NCBI GenBank assembly: GCA_011033025.1
Contig: WFMF01000080.1
Location: 1 to 64,000 of the forward strand
From: Beroe forskalii
Lineage: Eukaryota > Ctenophora > Nuda > Beroida > Beroidae
Direction of reading: 5' to 3'
DNA length: 64,000 nt
The notes below the pieces were generated by a model. The model worked only from the letters and a program-made list of their open reading frames with translations, was not told the DNA's origin and made no database searches. Position 1 is the stretch's first letter. Each line of letters starts with the position of its first letter. This document shows positions 13,196 through 64,000 of the stretch, one piece after another. The position numbers and the translations under genes were made by a program.

Positions 13196-13448
13196 GACTC
13201 AATCTTTCCTCCCCCCTCCCCACCGAAGACTCAATCTTCCCTCCCCCTAGAAACTCAATCCTTCCCCCCGCCTCAGAGACTCAATCCTTCCCCCTCCCAG
13301 AGACTCAATCTTCCCTCCCCAGAGACTCAATCTTCCCTCCCAGAGACTCAATCCCCCTCCCCCAGACTCCCAATTCCCCCCCCCCCCAGAGACATAATCC
13401 TCTCCCCCTCCCTGAGACTCATCACTCCCTGAGACTCAATCCCCCCAG
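13195..13448 (+). repeat. Acceptor-like pyrimidine array before exon 24 (left arm)
   Basis: Degenerate ~19-27 bp units (CCCCAGAGACTCAATC) that repeat the exon 24 acceptor with its first four bases (CCAG|AGAC). The right-arm counterpart is 36944-37310. Confidence 0.8.
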
Positions 13449-14061
13449 AGACGAGACGTCCGCTAACCTGCTGGGGGTGTCAGAAGAAGCTCGGATCCGG
13501 GCTGATAAGGAGACCCAGGAGAGCTGGGATGTGATCCTCAACAACAAGATACCTGATGTGACGGACGACGATCAGCTGGTCTTCTTCGAGGTAGGGTGGG
13601 AAGACTTTCACTGGTTGGAAGTTTAGTTGTCTGGATTTGAACAATAGAACAATGGACCTGCCCAAAATCTCAAAGCATACACAATCGTTGCGATAGTCAT
13701 ATCTTATGAAATTAAAAAGGGGGCTTCGGCGACTTTTCGATGGCCTTTTTGGGATAATAATAAGATGAAAAGTCGCTAAGTTTTAATTCATAAGACCGTA
13801 CAAAAAGATTTAATTTGAGTTTTTGATCATTTTAAATTCTTGATCCTGAAAATTATTCCTTTTAAATCCTTTGAATTTTCCGAAGGGGAATTTCCGAGGA
13901 TGCCCAGTTTATGGGGGCAATAGCTTGATAATATCTACGTTAAATATCTCGGAGGAATTCGCGATACTGCACTATGCAGTACGTACTTAGTATTCACCAT
14001 GGTAAATGGCTGCACTAGAAAAGTATTCTGCACTAACTCACCACTCACCAAATTTATCTAG

Positions 14062-14206
14062 AAATACACGCGCCTACCAGGTCCATTTTGGGATACTCTC
14101 TGAGGGCGCAGCCCGAGGGATGTATCCGGTTTAGACCCACAACCCGAAAGGCGAGGGTCTAAACACCAATATGGATCCGATCAGGAAACTGTCTATATAT
14201 TGTTAT
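14062..14206. mobile_element. GGGTCC-type palindromic MITE, left arm copy
   Basis: About 140 bp with inverted ends of the form tagacac..gcctatcgggtcca. Further copies are at 36189-36326 (arm counterpart), 40698-40835 and 59915-60050. Confidence 0.8.
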
Positions 14207-14365
14207 AAATGTCGATGAAAACATCAGAGGATTGAAGAAAATGTTTCGACATCTCTCACTCTAACCACTTATGACAATAGTCCCAACTTGTATAGTTATT
14301 TAAAAGACTGTGAACTGAATATTAATACTTTCCATCCTCATGAATATTGGAAGATTTACACTGAC

Positions 14366-15968
14366 CTTTCTTCATTCTGACTGCGCTGGCTGATGAGCCT
14401 GTCGTTATCCTGAGTTCGGCAGTGTTGCCATTGGTCAGTGGAATAGAGTTGTAAAGCTTAAACTCGTCCAGGTCTCGAACTGCCTCGTGGTAGCATTTTG
14501 TCTTCTGTGTATCCATCCAATTTCGCAGATGTGGAGGTCTCACTGACACACCTTTGGAAAGGTAATAGGTTAATTTGATTAATAAGAGGTTTTACTTTAC
14601 TTCCCAAGAGCTGTACAGCCAATGACAGGATTCAAGCATAATCATTAATCAAGTGAAGGTTTTGCTTCTACTCCAACAGCCGTACTGCCTTTGACCAATT
14701 AATGAAATCAATAGATCCAAGTAAAATTTATTCGCTGCAATGGGCAGCTTCTCATTTAACCCTACCGCGCAATTTACTGTACGTTCGGCTGAGTGAACCG
14801 TGTGGCTGCATACTAGGCTTGAGATGCCTAGGTATCCTTTGCCCTTAGCTCAGTGGGAATGGCCGGGAATCGAACCCAGCACCTTTCAGTAGCATGGCAG
14901 ACTCGAGACCATTACACCACTGACCAGCTGTAATTATTATAACTTCCTTCTTTCCATGGCTGAAGCAGCAAATATTTACCGTTTATCCCGACGTAGATGC
15001 GGGTCGGAGTGATAGTGATGTTGACATGAAAGGATCTATACGGGTCCGACATCAGGCCCTTCACTGCCGGATCGGTGATTACCCGGGTAGCTAGGCAGGA
15101 ACCTCCTTTCTCGTACACTATTTGTGTATATGGGGTCTCTTCATCAATTCGAAACTTCACATTTACCTCTTCCGTACCTTGGGAGATTTCAAATTGTGAA
15201 GATTCAGGGCACATTGTTAAGGATCATCTTACAGTTTATAAGGAGTAAGGATTGCAATCAGCAGTCAGGATAGTGGCTACCTAAATGGACATATGAATGA
15301 AAAACTGCTTGTTTCGGGTTGTTTCGCTTGTAGTTGTTTTGGCCAGAATTCCTTGTTTCGGCTCGTTTCGGCTTGATTCGGGGAGATTTTGGGTTGTTCC
15401 GCTTGTTTCCGCTTGATGCGGCTAGTTTCTGCTTGTAGTATCGACGCCGAATAAGGCCACATTAACAATTTCGTCAGATACGTTCAATCTTAGAGGCCAA
15501 TCGGCCTGAAACTCGTTTTATAGCTAAACTCTGACCTTGCCCACCCATTATCTTACGATAGTTATGGATGTTGATAACCAAAGTATTTGGATGAGTTGTT
15601 GAGGTCTTACCTTGACTATTGAACATGAATCTCTGGTATCCTCCAACTAGGGTTGTTGTGTACTGCACTTCTATCTCCATATACTCATCCGGCTCAATCG
15701 GATTGGTATAATACTTCGTCGCATCGATCTTCTTCCCTGGAATTGAGATAGTAACCATTAGTGATAAACCTCATGCCATCTATCTTTATCCGTGAATTTG
15801 AAATAGTAACCGACGTGTCCGCGTCATGGAACTGTACAAGTATTGTCTGGCAAATGCAGCCATACCAACGGTTGTGCGAATCATGAAACAGATAATTTAA
15901 ATCGTATACTCACATCCAGAGCCGTCTGAACCTCTAAGGAGAGCCAAAGATATGAAGAACCACATCAT
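14366..15968 (-). CDS. Unrecognised secreted protein, left-arm copy
   Basis: Mirror copy of the 32.8-34.4 kb gene. Exons: 15914-15968 (MMWFFISLALLRG signal), 15611-15736, 14980-15177 and 14366-14551. Exon lengths (55, 126, 198, 186 nt) and phases equal the right copy. Substitutions are scattered, e.g. KFRIDEE for KFKSDEE and YVGING for YVRING. No stops are seen. The intact frames mean the two copies are young, under constraint, or allelic. Confidence 0.7.
14560..14930 (-). mobile_element. tRNA-derived SINE, left arm
   Basis: Mirror copy of the right-arm SINE with the same A and B boxes, so the insertion predates the duplication. Confidence 0.7.
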
Positions 15969-16132
15969 TCGCCTGCTACATCGCGATAAGTGTGACTTAG
16001 ACTAGTAAAATAGCCAATAGGGATACAATTGATGGAAATTGGAATATGGGAGATATAATCCAACTGAAACGGAGAATATAGTTGTAGAACTTCTTGATAT
16101 AACAAATGGACTAAATCGATATCCCTTGCAGT

Positions 16133-16254
16133 GGCAGTTCGAACTGCAGTTTTGTGTGCGCGGCGTAAGTTTGCGCGGCGTACAGACATTTTATTTTAAT
16201 TCCTCTACGCCGCGCAAAGTTACGCCGCACACACAAAACTGAAGTTCGAACTGC
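16133..16254. mobile_element. Palindromic element with GCGGCGTAAGTTTG, left arm
   Basis: Near-perfect inverted repeat with arms of about 50 bp. The right-arm counterpart is at 32578-32690 and a diverged relative at 58540-58690. Confidence 0.8.
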
Positions 16255-16329
16255 AACCGTAAACTCATCAAAGTATGCAGTGCGAAAGCTTCCTTTAGAT
16301 AACGTACCCTCTGAAGATAGGACCCCAAA

Positions 16330-17220
16330 TTAAACAACCCCTAAATAATAAAGCAATTCCTAAATAAAACACCCCAAAATGAAGCAATTCCTAAATAAAA
16401 CACATCCTAAATAATAAAGCAATTCCTAAATAAACCACCCCCTAAATAATAAAGCAATTCCTAAATAAACCACCCCCTAAATAATAAAGCAATTCCTAAA
16501 TAAAGCAACCCCTAAATAATAAAGCAATTCCTAAATAAAACACCTCCTAAATAATAAAGCAATTCCTAAATAAAGCAACCCCTAAATAATAAAGCAATTC
16601 CTAAATAAAGCACCCCCTAAATAATAAAGCAATTCCTAAATGAAACACCCCCTAAATAATAAAGCAATTCCTAAATAAAACACCCCCTAAATAATAAAGC
16701 AATTCCTAAATAAAGCAACCCCTAAATAATAAAGCAATTCCTAAATAAAACACCCCAAAATAATGAAGCAATTCCTAAATAATGCAACCCCAAAATAATA
16801 AAGCAATTCCTAAAAAAACACCCCCTAAATAATAAAGCAATTCCTAAATAAAGCAACCCCTAAATAATGAAGCAATTCCTAAATGAAACACCCCAAAATA
16901 ATGAAGCAATTGCTAAATAAAACACCCCCTAAATAATAAAGCAATTCCTTGATAAAACACCCCCTAAATAATAAAGCAATTCCTAAATAAAGCAACCCCT
17001 AAATAATAAAGCAATTCCTAAATGAAACACCCCCTAAATAATAAAGCAATTCCTAAATAAAACACCCCAAAATAATGAAGCAATTCCTAAATAATGCAAC
17101 CCCAAAATAATAAAGCAATTCCTAAATAAAACACCCCCTAAATGATAAAGCAATTCCTAAATAAAACACCCCTAAATAATGAAGCAATTCCTTGATAAAA
17201 CACCCCAAAATGAAGCAATT
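16330..17220. repeat. 35-bp A/T-rich satellite, left arm
   Basis: About 25 copies of a unit containing aataaagcaattcctaaat, with alternating cacccc and caacccc variants. Confidence 0.95.
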
Positions 17221-17375
17221 CCTTGATAAAGCCACCTCCAAATAAACCACCCTCCAAAATAAACCACCCTCCAAAATAAACCACCCGCTAAAATAAACCA
17301 CCCGCCAAAATAAAGCACCCTCCAAAATAAACCACCCTCCAAAATAAACCACCCTCCAAAATAAACCACCCTCCA
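17220..17375. repeat. 17-bp satellite, left arm
   Basis: About nine copies of ccaccctccaaaataaa. Confidence 0.95.
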
Positions 17376-17635
17376 AATGAATAACCCCAAATAACAACCG
17401 AATAGCTGAGATTAACAATTCACAGCGCGCTCCCTCGATTGCGCATGAGGGTAAACTTCTCTGCTGATCTACGATTGGTCCGATTGTGAGTAGAATCCTT
17501 GGCCTTAGTCCGGGGAAAGGAGAGCATGGCGAAAAGAGAGTTCAAGCAGTTAGTCCATGATAAATTTTGGTGCCTGTGATAGGATTAACAGTTAACACCA
17601 ACCGGTCATTAATCTGGTGTAAAGAGTCATTGACC

Positions 17636-17907
17636 AATGCTGGTTCTCACAAACTCATGATTGTTAGGAAATAGAATAGTAATGGATTATCTGAGCTCGA
17701 GGGGGCTTTATTCACAATTCAAATTATAGAAATAGGATTTCTAGGAATCTTAATGTTAATACTGTATATTAAATGCTGGTTCTCACAAACTCATGATTGT
17801 TAGGAAATAGAATAGTAATGGATTATCTGAGCTCGAGGGGGCTTTATTCACAATTCAAATTATAGAAATAGGATTTCTAGGAATCTTAATGTTAATACTG
17901 TATATTA
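17636..17907. repeat. 135-bp tandem duplication, left arm only
   Basis: Two near-identical copies starting aatgctggttctcac. The right arm has one (28563-28705). It is followed by a hairpin at 17915-17960. Confidence 0.9.
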
Positions 17908-18204
17908 AATGGTGATATATTGTTGGAAAATCCATACTATTCTATTTTCCAACAATAATATCCCACTCGGGCTAGCCCCTGAGCCCCTAGAGGGGTATAT
18001 TTTCATGTCGCGCGTGCATGCGCGTGCGATATGAAATTCAGCCCTAGGATATGCGGGGATATGTATAAAAAGACCCACGGAAATTTGAGTAATTTTTCAA
18101 ATCAAATCTTTAAAAGTTCGAAGTTTTCCTTCTTCATGGAAACTATAATATTCATGTGATTCATGTCAATTGATTCATGAATGATTTATGATTTCCTTCC
18201 CTTC

Positions 18205-19942
18205 GCAGGACTGTCACCTGGTGACCCTGCTCAGCATTATCCCTGGCACCCTCAAAGTCTCTCCCACCCACATCTACTTCTACTGTCACCTAGTAACACC
18301 TTCCCTCTGCAGGACTGTCACCTGGTGACCCTGCTCAGCATTATCCCTGGCACCCTCAAAGTCTCCCCCACCCACATCTACTTCTACTGTCACCTAGTAA
18401 CACCTTCCCTCCGCAGGACTGTCACCTGGTGACCCTGCTCAGCATTATCCCTGGCACACTCAAAGTCTCTCCCACCCACATCTACTTCTACTGTCACCTA
18501 GTAACACCTTCCCTTCGCAGGACTGTCACCTGGTGACCCTGCTCAGCATTATCCCTGGCACCCTCAAAGTCTCTCCCACCCACATCTACTTCTACTGTCA
18601 CCTAGTAACACCTTCCCTCTGCAGGACTGTCACCTGTTGACCCTGCTCAGCATTATCCCTGGCACCCTCAAAGTCTCTCCCACCCACATCTACTTCTACT
18701 GTCACCTAGTAACACCTTCCCTCCGCAGGACTGTCACCTGGTGACCCTGCTCAGCATTATCCCTGGCACCCTCAAAGTCTCCCCCACCCACATCTACTTC
18801 TACTGTCACCTAGTAACACCTTCCCTCTGCAGGACTGTCACCTGGTGACCCTGCTCAGCATTATCCCTGGCACCCTCAAAGTCTCCCCCACCCACATCTA
18901 CTTCTACTGTCACCTAGTAACACCTTCCCTCTGCAGGACTGTCACCTGGTGACCCTGCTCAGCATTATCCCTGGCACCCTCAAAGTCTCCCCCACCCACA
19001 TCTACTTCTACTGTCACCTAGTAACACCTTCCCTCTGCAGGACTGTCACCTGGTGACCCTGCTCAGCATTATCCCTGGCACCCTCAAAGTCTCTCTCACC
19101 CACATCTACTTCTACTGTCACCTAGTAACACCTTCCCTCTGCAGGACTGTCACCTGGTGACCCTGCTCAGCATTATCCCTGGCACCCTCAAAGTCTCCCC
19201 ACCCACATCTACTCTACTGTCACCTAGTAACACCTTCCTCCGCAGGACTGTCACCTGGTGACCCTGCTCAGCATTATCCCTGGCACCCTCAAAGTCTCCC
19301 CACCCACATCTACTTCTACTGTAACACCTTCCCTCTGCAGGACTGTCACCTGGTGACCCTGCTCAGCATTATCCCTGGCACCCTCAAAGTCTCCACCCAC
19401 ATCTACTTCTACTGTCACCTAGTAACACCTTCCTCCGCAGGACTGTCACCTGGTGACCCTGCTCAGCATTATCCCTGGCACCTCTCTCCCCACCCACATC
19501 TACTTCTACTAGTAACACCTTCCCTCCAGGACTGTCACCTGGTGACCCTGCTCAGCATTATCCCTGGCACCCTCAAAGTCTCCCCACCCACATCTACTTC
19601 TACTGTCACCTAGTAACACCTTCCTCTGCAGGACTGTCACCTGGTGACCCTGCTCAGCATTATCCCTGGCACCCTCAAAGTCTCTCCCACCCACATCTAC
19701 TTCTACTGTCACTAGTAACACCTTCTCCTAGTGTGTGACTGTCACCCAGATCTGCTCTATTATCCCTGGCACCTCAAAGTTCCCCCATTATCCTACAGTC
19801 TATCTACTTCTACTGTCACCTAGTAACACCTTCCTCTGCAGGACTGTCACCTGGTGACCCTGCTCAGCATTATCCCTGGCACCCTCAAAGTCTCCCCACC
19901 CACATCTACTTCTACTGTCACCTAGTAACACCTTCCCTCTGG
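18205..19942 (+). repeat. 104-bp array of exon 25 acceptors (left arm)
   Basis: About 17 copies. Each holds 29 nt of intron end (pyrimidine tract, CTCYGCAG) plus the first 75 nt of PH-BEACH exon 25. Later copies (19200-19940) are degraded. The full exon 25 never follows in this arm. Confidence 0.95.
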
Positions 19943-62482
<42,540 letters not shown>

Positions 62483-62510
62483 CTGAAAAGTGACATGACG
62501 TCATTATCAG

Positions 62511-62626
62511 GGGTTTTAAAAGGTTAATTGATGACGGCATTGTCACGGTTTTAAGAAGTTAATTGATGACGGCATTGTCACGGTTTTAAGAAGTTAATTG
62601 ATGACGGCATTGTCACGGTTTTAAGT
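62511..62626. repeat. 38-bp tandem repeat
   Basis: Three copies of a unit containing ttaattgatgacggcattgt, just upstream of the acceptor of NBEAL exon 1. Confidence 0.9.
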
Positions 62627-64000
62627 GGTTGATGACTATCCCATGACTTTATTTTTGATATTTCAATTAGTAATAACTGTATCATGACTATATTCATTCC
62701 AGTCCAATAAAAATTAAAAGTGCACTGAACATTTCACGTTAATAATGCAGACATTTTAAATGCCGTGCTCATAATCACATCACTGGTAATTTGCAATGTG
62801 CATGCAAATAGTTAAACGTCAATCTGTTATTGCTGGTTAATATCACTTATTGTATTGTGTATAATTGTGTACTCTACAATTTGTATAAGATGACTCAACT
62901 GACTACATTTTGACAAATCGGAGAAAATTCCCATCTGTCTGTAACCATGTAACATGTTGCAGTAACCATGTAACAGAGTCGTTGCCGGAGGGTGGCAAGC
63001 CCCTCTACATGGTGATTGGTACATTTTCTTGCCTCCTTATATATTCTGAGACTGATTCTGATTGCTTATCAACTCTACATTAGGCTGATAGAGTATGGAT
63101 TAACCTTTGCTATAACCATCACTGTCTTCATTAGACTCGTATCCTTTCATTTCGGTTCCTGTCATTTGCTGTACAGCTTTTGGAATAGAACTAAGCCTTA
63201 GAATTATAAAATGAAATCCTGATAAACTTTTCCGAGCCAGACCAATTCTTTTGAGCACGTTCAAAGTTTTACCCAGTAATGTTTAAAACTCTCATCTTTA
63301 AAAGGCAAAATTAACATTGATTATTTGAAATTGAAACTTGTCATAAAATTCCACAATCATCAGCTCACTCCAAAATTTTAGGACGTCACCAGAAATTTTT
63401 CGCACCTATTGATTTGCCAATTTCGAATTGAGTTAAAGTATTATTACTTTCCGCTTTCGCCGTGGTGTCCCGAAAGAAAGTTGCGCGGCGTTTTACTTGT
63501 GTGACGTGTGATAGGGTACTTTTATTTGGAGCATGACAGCGCACAAATGCAATTTACAATTGAATCGAAATTCGAAATGACATTTGCGCACCGCAAAAAG
63601 GTACCTTGGTTCACGCAACTATTGATCAGGACACACAGATAAGTATTTCAGAAACTTAAAATACGATGAATATTAAGTTTTAGGATGATAGTTTAGTGAA
63701 GGGAGTTTGCACGCTTCAGTACCATTCGCCACCCAGTCTAATTTTCCTTTAACGAGCCTAGATTGCTTCTCGAACTCACGAACTGTAATTCATTTCCTGC
63801 AAGGAAAAGCAGCATGATTATTACTCCCTGAATTTGTTGAAAAGTATATATTTATTGAAAGTAAAGTATATATTTCAATAAAAAGGAAAGAAGACACGGC
63901 TGCCAGACAAGATGATTGGATTGATTGCATTTTCTAAAACTTCCAGTAGGTATTCAAAATTCCGTAAATTCAGTCTTTTTTCGCTGATTTAAAGCAAATT
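62627..64000. other. Right edge of the window, NBEAL intron
   Basis: No exon recognised. A cctgtcatttgctgtacagc segment at 63160-63180 resembles part of the SINE body at 34170-34190. Confidence 0.4.

Larger units (their letters stand above)
6271..19942 (+). pseudogene. Partial inverted copy of NBEAL exons 18-25 (left arm)
   Basis: Plus-strand mirror of the 26.8-41.2 kb segment. Exon copies: 18 (last 63 nt) 6271-6333, 19 at 6462-6585, 20 at 7286-7473, 21 at 10249-10401, 22 at 10874-10964, 23 at 11338-11533, 24 at 13449-13590, then the exon 25 acceptor array 18205-19942. All copied exons keep length, phase and open frames. The copy starts mid-exon 18 and ends inside the exon 25 array, so it lacks promoter, start, most of PH-BEACH and BEACH. 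It has more repeat copies than the right arm at exons 20 and 21, and extra mobile elements. It could be a real segmental duplication or a second haplotype joined in inverted orientation. Confidence 0.85.

Overview
The window looks like nuclear DNA from an invertebrate animal. It has GT-AG introns, long multi-exon genes, secreted proteins built from phase-1 exons, tRNA-derived SINE sequence and many MITE-like DNA elements. I cannot name the lineage from sequence alone.

The backbone is one large minus-strand gene for a BEACH protein of the neurobeachin-like (NBEAL1/2) type. I resolved 29 internal exons from 62482 down to 20871. Every junction is phase-consistent except for one single-base frameshift in exon 17. 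Exons 1-4 resemble the concanavalin-like lectin module, 5-22 the helical (ARM/DUF4704-like) middle, 23-26 the PH-BEACH domain and 26-29 the first two thirds of BEACH. The first exons lie beyond the right edge. The end of BEACH and the WD40 repeats are not in the window.

Four genes or gene copies sit in introns of this gene on the opposite strand: an unrecognised secreted protein (32.8-34.4 kb), an unrecognised Cys-rich secreted protein (24.0-25.2 kb), a secreted VWC-like protein (48.1-49.8 kb) and an equilibrative nucleoside transporter (56.1-57.3 kb).

A large inverted duplication dominates the left half. The arm at 6271-19942 (plus strand) mirrors the arm at about 26760-41250 (minus strand), with a spacer of about 6.8 kb. 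It copies NBEAL exons 18 (3' part) to 25 (5' part), plus the nested secreted gene in reverse. The arms differ by transposon insertions and by very different minisatellite lengths. One insertion has a clean empty site in the other arm.

The most unusual signal is that many splice junctions of the NBEAL gene are tandemly iterated. A short piece of exon plus its splice donor or acceptor is repeated from 2 to about 50 times in the adjoining intron (exons 1, 3, 15, 16, 17, 19, 20, 21, 23, 24, 25, 27 and 28). The transporter gene shows the same at its acceptor and at its last codons. At exon 20 the unit is exactly 27 nt with a donor in each copy, so any donor choice keeps the reading frame.

The far left (0.5-5.8 kb) is a nest of DNA elements: arms of about 460 bp in inverted orientation, a mariner-type MITE and a 1-kb element with CACTATATAGTG palindromes. 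The rest is introns with MITEs and low-complexity repeats. A few single-base frameshifts suggest residual indel errors in the assembly.
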